The position numbers were made by a program, and so were the translations under genes. A stretch of 64,000 nucleotides of DNA from Atrichornis clamosus. Lineage: Eukaryota > Chordata > Aves > Passeriformes > Menuridae. The notes under the pieces were generated by a model. The model searched no databases. It was not told where the DNA came from and saw only the letters and a list, made by a program, of their open reading frames with translations. Shown piece by piece: positions 45,346 to 56,797 of this stretch; positions within the stretch are counted from its first letter, which is position 1, and each line of letters starts with the position of its first letter. The DNA is taken from NCBI GenBank assembly GCA_013400975.1, contig WBMZ01011562.1, positions 1 to 64,000 on the forward strand. Direction: 5' to 3'.

Positions 45346-45425
45346 TTTTATTTTATTTTAATTTCTCTTTATTTCTATTTCTATTTCTATTTCTATTTCT
45401 ATTTCTATTCTATCCTATCCTATTT
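45331..45425 (+). repeat. (TTCTA)n to (TATTTC)n microsatellite grown from a CR1 tail
   Basis: Begins as TTCTATTCTATT, passes through TTTTATTTTATTTTA, becomes a clean hexamer array of TATTTC (about 45,370-45,409), and ends TCTATCCTATCCTATT. Unit length changes from 5 to 6 and back. It gives an artificial YFYFYF frame. Confidence 0.93.
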
Positions 45426-46174
45426 TGCAATAGTATACTCAACTGTTGTTCTCATTCTCCGGGATGCTTTTTGTTCCACTGAACATCTTCTATGATTTAA
45501 AAAAACCCCAAACAAACAACAAAGTATGAGGACTAATTCAGGCCAGAAGAGCCCCTTGGGGGTCTCTGGCTCAGCCCTGCACTCCAGCCTGGGCTGGCTC
45601 TGGAGTGAGTCCAGGCTGCTGAGGGTTGAGCTTTTGCCCCCCAGGCTGCTGGGCTCGGCCCAAGTCTGGCACTGCTGGAGCCATAGGAACACAGGGCTCG
45701 TGTAGAGGTGGTGCCCTGACCTGATACTCTGCAAAGCACGAGAATTTACAAAAATCAGGGCAGTTGCATGAAAATCTCTGACTAGAATCCAGACTTTAGT
45801 TCCAGTTGCTGCTCCTCAGGACGACGCGCCCCCGGTTCTGTCACTGCACTTGTTCCCGTACATCGCACCCTCTGATTTTTCTGCTTTCTTTGCTTGTCGG
45901 ACTCCTGATTAGTGGTGACATCATTCTTTGGTTTTGCTGTTGAAGAACATTTTAAAATAAAAATCAGTATCTCAGCCAGATAAAAATAATCTTGGTTTAG
46001 TGCCCATGGATTTATTAATGTGGCTCCCTGTCTCTGCTATTGATGTTAAGCCTGACGTATTTTTAAAAATCTCTTACCCACAAAGATCACGGAAGATGAG
46101 TCCCTGTCTGTTATCGATACTCAGTATGGGAGCATTTCAGAAGGAAAAGAGAAAGCATGAAAGCCACAGCAGGA

Positions 46175-46197
46175 TTTATTACCTGTGAGGTAATAAA
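46175..46197. other. Perfect 9-bp inverted repeat (hairpin-capable)
   Basis: TTTATTACC, a 5-base loop TGTGA, then GGTAATAAA. The arms are exactly complementary. It could be a paired homeodomain site (TTATTA/TAATAA) or a small hairpin. No pre-miRNA-length stem is visible. Confidence 0.6.
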
Positions 46198-46321
46198 CGT
46201 GGCACGTGAGGGGATGGTTCCCTCAGTTCTGCCTTCAGAATCTACTGCGAGTGGTGTTCCCAGACACTGATGCAGAGAAGCCCTTTCCTGTCAATCTCAC
46301 CCAGTTTCACATTAAATTAAT

Positions 46322-46331
46322 CCAAAAATGG
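46322..46331. promoter_or_regulatory. Consensus CArG (SRF) box
   Basis: CCAAAAATGG fits CC(A/T)6GG exactly. It sits in an AT-rich unique block about 125 bases from the inverted repeat. One motif alone is weak evidence of function. Confidence 0.3.
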
Positions 46332-49066
46332 CTTCAATTATATTATCAGTGGATATATAACTACAGCAAGAGATGGAGGTGTCTATGGACTTATTCAGCA
46401 CAAAAACTCAGTCTCTCGAAAAATTGTCTGGAGAGAAGGCAGGGAAGTGTGAGGCCGGTGGACATCGTGCTGCTCTTTAAACAAGGTTTCATTAAGCAGA
46501 TATTTAAAGAGGAGTTGCTGAGATCAGTCATGGGCAGAGCGGCTCCCCGGGGCCCGGGTCGCAGCCCCAGGAGCGCAGCCGTCAGCACCTCTCCTGTAAC
46601 ACTGAGCTGTTGTTATTGCCTGGCCGCAGCTCCCGCTGTTCAGTCTCCAGCCGCTGCCCTAATCCTCTTTTGTCACTTAATTGCCAGCTGCTAAAACTGC
46701 GTCCTGCTCAGCCCCGGCTGCCGCAGCTCTTGTGCCTTTCGCTGCCCGGGGCCCGGCTACAGAGAAAGGTTTGCAGCCCCCCTTGTCACTGCTCACTCAG
46801 CCTGCCCAGGGAAGTGCTGCGGTGGGGGACAGACCCTGAGGGCACAGGCTGTACCCTGCTGTTCAAATTGGCTCTGGTTGATCCCCCAGGGATGGTGTGC
46901 TTGAGTGTAACTGCACCTCAGTGGTCAGCCTTGTCTGAAACAGACAGGTTCTCTTGGATGAAGAAGTAAAATCCCAAATTCCAGGTCTGCTGGTGCCACA
47001 GAGAAGATGAAGAGAAAGCTGGTGCCAGCCTTGGGAAGACTCTGGCTTCCAGGGAGTGGGAAGGGCATTCCACTGCTTGGTCAGCATCCCATGGATGAAG
47101 CTCAACAGAGGCTGCACCAGGCTGAGCGTGAGAAGAGGTGGCATCCGCCACTCTCCACCCTTCTCTTTCCACTCGTGCAGTCTGTCACTTTGTGCCCTAT
47201 GTCCCCATGGGGCTGTAGGATCTCAGCCAGCCCCAGGGGATGGGGAAGGATCTAGAAGGAAAAGCGAATGGTTGGCTTCATTCCTGAACAAACCTGGTGA
47301 TGTTTTATCTGCCCGTGTTCAGCGGGTAGCCGGCCACTAAGGTTCAGCTGCACACAGCTGCCACCGCTTGTGCCACCACGTCCCTTGGCCGGCCAGGCCA
47401 CAACCCAGCCCAGGGGCCCTCAGGGCTGTCCAGCTGCCACTGTGGCCCTCGGGTGCTCTTGGGAGCATCCCGTGGGTGAGCCTTGGTGAAAGCCCGGGGC
47501 TGTTGGTGCGTGCCGGGGGTGCTGGAGGTCGCTGGGGACAAGCAGTGAATCCCTCGCCGAGGGCGCTGGGGCCAGCGCTGGCTTCGGAGCCGTTTGCATC
47601 ACGCCACTGACGTCAGCTGGGAGACGGCTCATTGCCTTAATTGGGCCTGTTCCAGTCCCTGTCAGGAGAAGAGACACAAAATCTGTTCAGTTCCTTCCTT
47701 AAAAATACCAAAATAGAAAAAGAGTACAAAATCCTAGTGCCTAATTAAGCAAATACATTTCTGCTAAGGTGTTTTCTGAAATTTTGGCCAAGGTTAACCA
47801 CTTAAAAACTGCTAAATAGCACATTCCACATTGTTGCCTTCGTAGGTTCATTTTTGCATTAATACCTCCTTTCATAAGTAAGGCAAATAGAATCCTCTGT
47901 TTACAAAAAGAGAAAAAAATATTTTGTTTCAACATAATGTCATTAAAATGAATACTTTACAGCCAAGCTTATCGCTGGAGGGGCTTTATTTCTGCAGGAT
48001 TATTCTCTCTTGTTTCATAAAATTAAAGGGCAGCAAAGATATCAAGTACTTTCTAATACCATCAAAAAAATTGACTGGTTTAATTGACATTTCTAAATAG
48101 GATTAATTTAGCACTTGAGAGAGATGAAAGGTTGATAGGTCAGGAAAGTAAAGGCTGAAGTTTATGAACATGACAAAATGTGGGCTCCAAATGCCCGGCT
48201 GGTCTCTTTGAGTGTGTCCTGAGCAGACTCTTGAGACAATAATTCAGACTCGATCTCATTTTGTCTTGATGCTGGGTGAAATGGGGAATGACACTCATTA
48301 AACATTTTGCTGAGCTGGTGGATAGGTTGGGACAAAGGAGCCCAGTGCAAAGTCAGAAGTGCTGAGGCCGCCACATTCCCGTGAGGGAGCTCAGGAGTGT
48401 GGAGGTGAAAGTCCGGCGTCGAAGGAGGCACGTACGCAGAAAGGGAGGTATATTATTTTGTTCCCTGCTCAGAGGGCCATGTCCTGAGCTAATGCTTGCA
48501 ATTTAAATACACCACTACGGATTAATATCCTTCTGTTTTAGGCAAGGACTGCTTGCTATGAATGATGGGATTATTGTATATTTGAGTATGTCTGAAATAG
48601 CACACTCAGATCATCCTCAGAATTTAAAAGACATGACAGTGGTAGGAAAAGCAGGGCTTTTTCTTCTTCTCTTTTTTCTCTTTTAGAGGAAAAATCATGG
48701 CTGAAATGCTGAACAACCCAAAATATTCCTTAAAGTTCAATGTAGGTGGAATAAATGACCCATCCCTTAGAGGTCATCCCAGCTGTGTGATATCATCTGC
48801 AACTTCATTATGTTTTCTGCTCAGGTGTAGAAGGATATTCGGGCTGATCAGTATTTTTCAGACATTGTTCAGACCAACTTGTCTTTGAAGTCTGTTATGA
48901 AGAGAGAAGAACATTTGCTTTAAATTCAGGGGCTGGGGATTTTCTGTGGTGAGGCAGCTGCGAGGTCAGCAGAGCGTGGGGTGGGGGCACCAGAGGAGGA
49001 GACCCCCTCTGCCACAGCCATGCCAGAACCTCGGATCCTGGGAGCTGTTCTAGGCTGTTCGCATGA

Positions 49067-49530
49067 CAGGAGAGACACTGAGGGGCTGGAGCATGTCCAG
49101 GGAAGGGACCAGAGCTGGGAAGGGGCTGGAGCAGCAGGAGCAGCCGAGGGAGCTGGGAAAGGGGCTCAGCCTGGAGCAAAGGAGGCTCAGGGGGGCCCTT
49201 CTGGCTCTGCACAAGTCCCTGACAGGAGGGGGCAGCCAGGGCGGGGTCGGGCTCTTTTGCCAGCAAAGAAGCATCAGAACAAGAAGAAACAGTCTTGACT
49301 TGCACCAGAGGAGGTTTAGGTTGGATATCTGGAAAATGTCTTTTCCAAAAGGCTTGTCGCTTGTCCAGCCCTGGCACAGCTGCCCAGGGCAATGGTGGAG
49401 TCCCCCTCCCTGGAGGGCTTTCAAAGTCATTTTGAAGTGACACCTGGGGACACGGGTCAGTGGCAGAGTTGCAAGTGCTGGACTTGATGGTCTCAGAGGG
49501 CTTTTCCAACCTGAACAATTCTGTGATTCA
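49067..49530 (+). mobile_element. CR1 LINE, long 3' end
   Basis: 'GAGGGGCTGGAGCATGTCC', 'GAGCTGGGAAGGGGCTGGAG', 'AGCCTGGAGCAAAGGAGGCT', 'GGGGCCCTTCTGGCTCTGC', 'GGAGGTTTAGGTTGGATATC', 'CTTGTCCAGCCCTGGCACAG' and 'GGGCTTTTCCAACCTGAAC', ending ATTCTGTGATTCAG. Same subfamily as 43,787 and in the same orientation 5 kb away. Shortened 5'. Confidence 0.95.
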
Positions 49531-51017
49531 GCAAGTTCTATGAAGGGAGAGGGCAATGAGCAATTCCCCAATCAGCTGGTAGCGGTGAGTGATTATCCCC
49601 TTGTTTTGGAGAGGGAAAGTCCTTGTGGCCAGCACAGCCCACGACCCTGTGAGCAGCAAGGAGCAGAACCAGGACCTGCTGGACTCACCAGCTGCCAACA
49701 TCACGAGAGCCAATGGTGTCTGGTGTGTGCCAGGCTCTGAGGGACCAACGTGCTCCGAGGGGCTGCCAGGCTCCGAGGGCCCGATGTGCTCTGAGGGACT
49801 GCCAGGCCTGGGCGGAAGGTAGCGTTTACCCGATGATGCACTGGAGTGCACAGTGCAAGTGGTGATCTTTAAAGTGCTCGATGAAGTATACCAAGACGCT
49901 GCCAAACAACTGTTCTTAAGCGGCTTCTGGGGACGCGGCTTTGAAAATATGAGTTTCATTTCTTTTGTGTGGTGTTCCAGGTCACCGGGCCTTTGTTCCG
50001 CTCCTGTGAGCCCTCGCTGGAACGACTGCCATTGCTCATCCTGCTTTGATTGTTCCCAGCTTTATTTAAGAAGCTGCTCTCTGCAGATCATTTAATGAGG
50101 AGGATTTCCTCATGCAGGAAAGCTTCCATCTTTCTCTTTTAAGTGTCAGGGTGGATGCTTCCTCGGCTGAACAGGAACCACATTTAACTGTTGTGTTTAT
50201 TTCTCAGCAGTGCAGTTCCCTCCTTGGGTTCAGTGTGAGGTGACAGTTGTAGCATCTCCCTTGGAAACATTTTAAAGAAAGCAGGGAAATGCTTTGCACC
50301 AGACCCTGTGCAAAGTGCCTCTCACAGGAGGCCCATCCATCTCGCCTGAGATGCTGCTTGGCTCCTTTTGGGATGTTTTTTATTAGTGATTCACTAAAGC
50401 CATTGTCACGCCTATTACAGCTGCTCTGAGGTTCTCAAACAGTACCATCAGGAGTGGAAAGCCAAGCTACTGCATGAGAAATGGGAAAGAAATAAGGCTG
50501 AAGGTACTGGGAAGATTTGAAGGGGTGTTTTAATTTCTTCCTGCCCTTTGGAAAGGATGAAAGGTGGAAGGAAAGGAGGAAAATGGGAAACACAGTAGCA
50601 AGGGGACTCTGGGCTCCTCATCCAAGGCAGGGCTGGGCCAGCCCTCCTGGTCTTTATCTGAGGATGGGTTTGTGTGGGGAAGGAGCAGAGCCCAGATGTT
50701 ATTTTGAGGTTGGTTCCTATGATCTTTTTCTTATTATTACTTTTTCCCCTTTTTTTAAAGTGAAAAATTTTTCCTTGGAAACTAAAAGCAGACCACAACA
50801 ACTGAAATGCAAGCTCTCTTCGATCTTTGTTTAATACCCAGGTAAGAGCTACCTAAAATCCATTTATTTAGTATTTTTCTTGCTTCTCAACATGTTTTTG
50901 TAGTCCAAAATGCAAATTTAACCCTCACTAACAAGTTTGGATGAAGAGATTCTCCAACATCAGCTCCAGCTCTGTGCTATGCTTGTTCCAAGGAAAACAA
51001 TGTCATTTCTATGCAAA
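49531..51017. other. Unique stretch with a noncoding exon-like segment
   Basis: No gene recognised. 49,730-49,810 has an imperfect repeat of GCTCCGAGGG/GCTCTGAGGG with CTGCCAGG. The exon-like segment at 50,761-50,841 is listed separately. Confidence 0.45.
50761..50841 (+). ncRNA. Candidate noncoding exon (81 bp) flanked by strong splice-like sites
   Basis: A long T-rich acceptor (TTTTTCCCCTTTTTTTAAAG) precedes 81 bases. These are followed by CCCAG and GTAAGA, a consensus donor. All three plus frames contain a stop, so it would be a lncRNA or untranslated exon. Motif evidence only. Confidence 0.2.
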
Positions 51018-51143
51018 GTTCAAGGCCAGGTTGGGCGGGGCTTGGAGCAACCTGGATAGTGGGAGGTGGCAGGGGTTAGAAAAAGATGATCTTCAGGGTT
51101 CCTTCCAACCCAAACCCACCTGTGAGTCCATGATTCTATGATT
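51018..51143 (+). mobile_element. CR1 LINE 3' end with small internal deletion
   Basis: 'GTTCAAGGCCAGGTTGGGC', 'GGGCTTGGAGCAACCTGGA', then GGGAGGTGGCAGGGGTTAG, where relatives have about 12 extra bases (TGTCCCTGCCCA type). It ends with good tail units GAGTCCATGATTCTATGATT. Sense on plus. Confidence 0.92.
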
Positions 51144-52522
51144 AGTGCTACCACAAGGGTGTGGCCATGGTGGCACTATCTAAAAAGGGTCCTGAAGTTG
51201 GCTTCAATCATGCTGAAATACGTGGGAAAAATCATGCCAACAGCTCAGTTTTCCTCCTTGGTGTGACTGCTTTTCTGCAGATTTTTGGGCAAAAGGAAGA
51301 GTTTGGCCATGGGTGTGATCTGACTGCTCTTTTCCAGACTGCAGTGGTTTACACTGGATATGATATTTCCCCCTATCTCCAAGAAAAAGTGTGCTCAGTA
51401 AATGATGCAATTCTAGTTTCCACCCTTTTGCTTTGCCTGTGAGTAGTATTAGCAAATACCACAGAGATAAGGGCCATTTCAGAAGTGGGGGCTGTTATTT
51501 CCATCTTCTCTTTCATTTTTATGTCAATTTTTGTCAGAGGGGTGGGATTCCTGCTCAGTGTTAGATCACCGTGGTTTGGAATAGCATCAAATTTTCATCA
51601 CTTCTGGCATCTGCTCTTGTATCCCTGTGTGGGTTTGCATTTGTTGGTTTGGGGTTTTTTCAGTTATTTTTCCCCTTAATTTTTATCTTGTTTAGCCCTC
51701 TTCAAAAGATTTTTTTTCCCCAATTAAATTCTAGAGATAACCACGGCCAGTAGGTGCATGTTGTTGTGCACAGCTCTGCTGAACTGCCCTAAAAGATGTA
51801 GCCATCAGTAAATGGTTGTGGGTTTCTGTTTTGCTCTTTTTATCTAGGAATGCAGCCGGTCTTAAAAGCTCATTTTGAGGGTCAACAACATCACCTTTCA
51901 CTTATCTGATTGGTTTTATAATTTGTATTTTATATACAAAACTTTCTCTGCTACACTTCCACATCCACATTCACTTCCACATTCAGATTTTTTCAACACA
52001 AAAAAAATGAAACCAAAACCCAGGGCTCAAGCATCTCGTATTATATATGGCTTTTGTTTTCAACATTCACTTCTCCTTCTGTTTTTTAATCTTAGGTTGT
52101 TTACTTGATTATTTTAAATTTTAAATAAATTTCCTGGTGGAGACTAGAGGTTTTTGTGTTAAGCACAAGACGCCAGCCTCCTGGAGAGGTCTCTCTAGGG
52201 GGACTGAAATCACATAACAGTGAGATAACATGTGTTTAGGAGTGTGAAAAAAGAATACATTTGATTTATCAAACTTTCACAGTTCTGGAGAGCTCAAAAT
52301 AAAGTGGCAGTGACCATTCCTGGCTCACAGGGCAGCTCAGCCCCTTCTGTGCCTTCACCCGGAGCACTGAGACATTGAACACTTCTCCTCGGATCCTGTC
52401 TGTCCTGGGATGAGGCCCTGGAGCCTTACAGCAAGTTTGGAGTTGGGAGGAGGAACCAGCAGACCTCTGGTGTTCCCGGGTGTTTGCAGTCGGCACTTTG
52501 GTGTTAGAGGTGCTGCCAGTCC
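51144..52522. other. AT-rich unique stretch
   Basis: No gene recognised. 51.5-52.2 kb is strongly T- and A-rich, with short CATTC/CACTTCC repeats near 51,953-51,985. The remainder is mixed. Confidence 0.45.
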
Positions 52523-52845
52523 GAGAATCCCAGAACAGTTTGGGTTGGAAGGGACCCCAGAGCTTAACACTTCCAGGGATGGGGCAGCCACAGCTGCTCT
52601 GGGCACCCTGTACCAGGGTCTCACCACCCTCACAGGGAACAATTCCTTCCCAATACCCCATCTATCCCTGCCCTCTGGCAGTGGGAAGCCATTCTCCCTT
52701 GTCCTGTCCCTCCATCCCTTGTCCGAAGTCCCTCTCCAGCTTTCTTGGGGTCCCTTTGGGCACTGGAAGAGGCTCTGAGCTCTCCCTGGAACCTTCCCTG
52801 CTCCAGGCTGAACATTCCCAGCTCTCCCAGCCTGTGTCCTTAGGA
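52523..52845 (-). mobile_element. CR1 LINE 3' region, reverse orientation, with internal deletion
   Basis: Tail GAGAATCCCAGAACAGTTTGG, 'GGGTTGGAAGGGACCCC', then a jump at about 52,566 directly to 'ACACTTCCAGGGATGGGGC'. It skips the 'CATGGCAGGGACACC...CCAACCTGGCC' block of roughly 80 bases present in its relatives. It continues 'TTCCTTCCCAATACCCC', 'GTCCCTCTCCAGCTTTCTTG' and 'CCAGGCTGAACATTCCCAGC'. Confidence 0.94.
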
Positions 52846-54047
52846 AGCCATTCCAAGGGAATCGGGGGATTGTCTGCAACAACAACACTATTACAGAAGA
52901 GTTAGAGTGGAACAACAGCAAAACAACAACAAAGGAGATGAAACCCCAAGGACCCTGCCTGTCTTCCAGGGGAGGCTTTGTGCCCTGCAGGCACCAGAGC
53001 TGGGAGAGGGCAGGATGTCAGGACCAGGCCTTGTCAGGAGCTTCCAGGAGGCAGCTGAGTTGCCCAGGAGGGCCGAGGTCAGAGCGGAGCTGCTCTGCCT
53101 GAGCCCGTCTGGGAGCCTGGGCCAGGAAGGCACGGAACCTGCAGGTCCCCGAGGTGCACAGGGCAGGAAGGAGGGAGGGGATGATCTTTGCTCTGGCTGA
53201 GGTTGCTGCAGGGAACTGTAGCTGCTTCCACGGAAACCCAGGGCAGGCCTGAAGAGTCTCTTGGTAACCTCTTGGCTAATCTCAGTAAGAGGAGCTTCGT
53301 GAAGCGAGAAAAGATGTCATACCCATTAATAGCATTATTAAACAGTTCTCACCAATAGTGATAAATATAGAAATATCTTGTTATTTCCCCGTCATGTTCC
53401 ACCAGCCTGTCTAGAGTGAATGAATCATGATTTATTTTTCATTAAGTCAGTGATGTAAATGCAGGTATGAGATTGGAATTGTGGCAAGGTGACTGTGGTC
53501 TTTCATATCTGTATTCCATGCACTCTACTGGAGTTTTTATAGCTGTGATAAAGGCAGCAGGGATTTTCTGATGATCCATGATCCAAGCTTTCCTTGAATT
53601 TGGAAAAAATTTACCACTACTTGCTTCACATGAATTTCATTTGCTAACCTCTATTTCTGTTGAAAGTACAGCAGAAATTTTGTGATATCTGTAGAAAGAA
53701 CGAAGGGCAGCTTTCAGCTGCTCAACTCTGGATACATTACACTTGGTCACTGCCATCTCTTTTGGTGGTGTGGGAGAGTCAAACGTAAGGTCTTGAAATT
53801 TTCTTCAAAATTCTCCCGGTGTATCACCCTCTGCCATGCCCAGAGGTCAGGCATGACCATTCCTCTGCCCATGGTGGCACTTCCTCGCTGCCAGGAGCTG
53901 CTCCAGCTGCCACCAGCATCTTCCTGAATGCTCTTTTCCCTGGCTTTGGGTGGTGAATGGATGTTTGTTCATCTTGGCTTTACATGAGCAGTAAAAAGTC
54001 CAGTTTTCCCTGGCATTGCCTCGCTGGCACCTGCCAGCTGTGCATCC
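52846..54047. other. Unique noncoding stretch
   Basis: 52.9-53.25 kb is GC-rich. 53.28-53.7 kb is AT-rich and repeat-free, with TTAATAGCATTATTAAAC and GTGAATGAATCATG. No gene recognised. Confidence 0.45.
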
Positions 54048-54245
54048 TGTCCCATCATCCAGAGCCTCGAGGAGGAGGTTAAACATCCCAGCCACCTCCC
54101 TACCAAGCCCCAGTCAGCATCACTTCTAACCAGCACTGGTCTGAACTGGAGCCCTCGGCACTGCCCCTCAGGCCCAATGGTCCCCACACAGCTTTTCCTC
54201 GGCCTTGTTACCCACCCATCCAGGGCCTCTCTCCAGTTGAACCTC
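54048..54245 (-). mobile_element. Old CR1-like internal (ORF2-proximal) fragment
   Basis: CCCATCATCCAGAGCC..GAGGTTAAACATCCCAGCC resembles, on the minus strand, the CR1 segment that normally reads 'CCATCATCCAGAT..GATGTTAAACAGG'. The following 'AGCCCTCGG' and 'CCCACCCATCCAGG' are compatible but diverged. An ancient, decayed CR1 is the best guess; chance is possible. Confidence 0.4.
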
Positions 54246-56690
54246 AAGGATGATGTGGAAGATCACATTTAAAACCTCATTAAAGGAAAGAATTCATCCG
54301 TGAACCTCATCCAGATAAAAAGGCACCTTTAATTTAGGAACGTGGGTGCCACCCCCTACTGAAGGTGGGTGGTGGTGTTGTCCTTGGGACACATGAGGGA
54401 AAGACACACAGTTTTTAATACTGGATGTGTTATCAGAGCTCATGGCCAAGATTCGTGCCTTCTGTACTTCTTTTGTTCTTTGAATTTTATATTGACCTGT
54501 TTTAGGAATCACTTTTTTCCTCCCAGCCCCTTTGGCAGCCCACTGCAGATTCTGGGAATGACCCGTCTCTCTTGACTTACAGGAACAGTTTCTGCCCTTC
54601 TGTGAACCCTCTTGCTAAAGGAATGATTAGGAAAATATAAATATTTCCTTCTGATGCACTGAATCTGCTCCTTTCCTAGGGAGTGCCCTGTCCTTGACTC
54701 ATGGCATGCAGTCAGCTGCTGCATCAGCTGCTCTGTCAGTGGACAGGGGGCTGTGAAGGCCCTGCTCAGCACCCATAGCTGGGACTGAGTGTTAATCCTC
54801 ATCATTGTGCCGTGCCATTAATTCACTAGAACACAGAACTAAGTGGCAATTATTAGCAGTGCCTGTTTATTATGGCCATTTTATTTTCCATGTCCCTTGA
54901 ACATTAATCGTTCCTAATAGGACGAGGTTGGTTGAACAGATGTGAAATAAGTGGCAGAGGTCTGTGTTCAGCAAATGCCTTTTCATTGTTTTCCTTCTTT
55001 TTCATATCCTCCCTATGCAAACACACCATTTAAGGTTATTCCCTGTGTTTAATGGACTCTGGTCCTACATGTCACAAGCAGTTACCAGGGACCTTAAAAT
55101 CAATCAGCTGCGTTCTGTGTCACCAGCACAGCTCCCTGAGGAATTCAGGAGCAGAGCAGGGATCCTGCAGGGATCACTGGGAGCAGCAAGTTCATCCCAC
55201 TGTAGCTGTCACCCAGGGCAGGGAAGTGCAGTGCGCAACTCTAACGATTTTTTGTGGGATGGAAATTCCACAAATTTGGATCTATATCGATGATAAGTTG
55301 GGCAGTGACATTCAACCAGTCAGGTCATAATTACTTGTGAAGATTACACAACAGCAAATGATTTAATTCCCCTAATGCTCTTGTATTTCCTCATCAAGAA
55401 AGCAAACAGATTAAGGAGCCATTCAGATACCAAGTCATCATCCCTGACAGCCTCAAAGGTTTATAAATGTTTGGTCCAGAAAAATTCTGAAAGCAGCAAC
55501 TGCAACCTTCCCCCTCCAGCTACGAGCCCCCAGCAGACCCTGGACCTTGTCAAAGTCCGTGTGGAGCATCACAGTCCCTCACAGACAGGCTCAGAGGCCT
55601 CATCTCTTCTTCCATGCTGAGCGATTTGCTTAATATCGTGCTCACTTTTCTCCTCCCATTATTTTGAAAGGTTCTTCAGCTTGTGGGTCACTGGTTGTGG
55701 TTGTGATCATCATTAGGCTGGGGCCTAAATTCCTTATTTCTGTAAATCCTCGTTTCTGCCTCACTTAATTGCTACCCTGTGTTGGGTTTTTGTTTGTTTA
55801 TTTGTTTGCTTTGGTTTTCTGAGCTACTAAAACCGTTACCATCATTCATCTTTTTAGGAAAGTAGGGAACAAAATGCTGAATCAGGTCCTGGAAGGGTCT
55901 GCTGCAATAATTTGCAGGTAGGCAAGTTCTGGACTTGTGCTGTTAAATATAAGTGCTTGGGTCTTTCTGTCCTCTCGCCTCATGCATGGGAAGAATCCTC
56001 CTTTGTTCCTGGAGCAGGACTAATTTTGTTGATACCCCTAGGAATTATCCTATTCAGTGCCATGTAAACAGAGTCCAGTCCCACAAGTGAAGCCTCAAAG
56101 ACTCCAAGTCTCTTCCGCAGCCAATTTCAGACTCTGGAGAATGAGAAAATCACCACATAGGCAAAAGATTACTTGGCAATTATTTCCAATTCTTTCTATT
56201 TCTGCCTGCCTAGAAAATTGGGAAACAGGATTTACTTGGGAACAATTGATGTAATAAAGTCAGTCAAAGTTTCACTTTGCTTGAAGATTGTTTGAGCTGG
56301 GAACTGCAGAAGTGTAATCCAAAATACTTGACCTTGACGTAGCATTATCTGTGTCCAGAGCCTTAAACCACGGCAATTCCCACACCTCGAACTCCTCAGT
56401 GCACTCGGTTAGCTCAGATCCCACGTCCTCTTCCCAGGAGGCATCACGTGTGCTCTTGCAGCTTCACATTGAGAATCAGCCTTTATTTTCACACATGTGC
56501 TGAGGACAGCAGATGGGGCTCACAGCAAATGGGGCTCGGGGCCCTCTTGTACGGGTGGTGCCCGTCCTGTGTCCTGCCCAGGGGAGAAACAGGTCGTGCC
56601 TCTCTCCCACGCCATTTCCCATGGGGACATGGAGACGCTGTGCATTCCTGTGACCTTGCAGTGGCTCTGCCAGCCTGGCAGGATCCCCGA
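54246..56690. other. Unique noncoding stretch
   Basis: Repeat-poor. 54,800-54,960 is AT-rich with TTATTATGGCCATTTTATT and TTAATCGTTCCTAAT words. A (TTTG)n-like tract lies near 55,786. No gene recognised. Confidence 0.45.
55786..55816 (+). repeat. (TTTG)n-like T-rich microsatellite
   Basis: GGGTTTTTGTTTGTTTATTTG then TTTGCTTTGG: about six imperfect tetranucleotide units. Simple-sequence DNA. Confidence 0.7.
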
Positions 56691-56797
56691 ACCACAGAAT
56701 GGGTCAGCTTGGAAGGGACCATGGTGGGCCAACCTCCCTGCTCCAGCAGGGTCATCCCAGAGCACATGACATGGGATTGTGTCCAGGTGGAATCCTC
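56691..56797 (-). mobile_element. Older CR1 LINE 3' end, reverse orientation
   Basis: ACCACAGAATGGGTCAGC, 'TTGGAAGGGACCATGGTGGG', 'CCAACCTCCCTGCTCCAGCA', 'GGGTCATCCCAGAGCACATG' and 'GGGATTGTGTCCAGGTGGAAT'. This 'CTGCTCAAGCAGGGTCACC..GATTGTGTCCAGG' type is an older CR1 lineage than most copies here. Confidence 0.85.

Larger units (their letters stand above)
45426..49066. other. Unique stretch with several AT-rich blocks
   Basis: No recognised gene. 45.9-46.5 kb is AT-rich with a perfect inverted repeat and a CArG box. 46.53-46.8 kb is CpG-richer. 46.8-47.6 kb is GC-rich. 47.65-48.2 kb is AT-rich with GGATTAA-type words. Confidence 0.45.

Noticed and set aside
45283..45495. Small protein with YFYFYF repeat
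   Set aside because: Translation of the TATTTC microsatellite.
48895..49571. 207-codon minus-strand frame
   Set aside because: Mostly antisense of the CR1 at 49,067.
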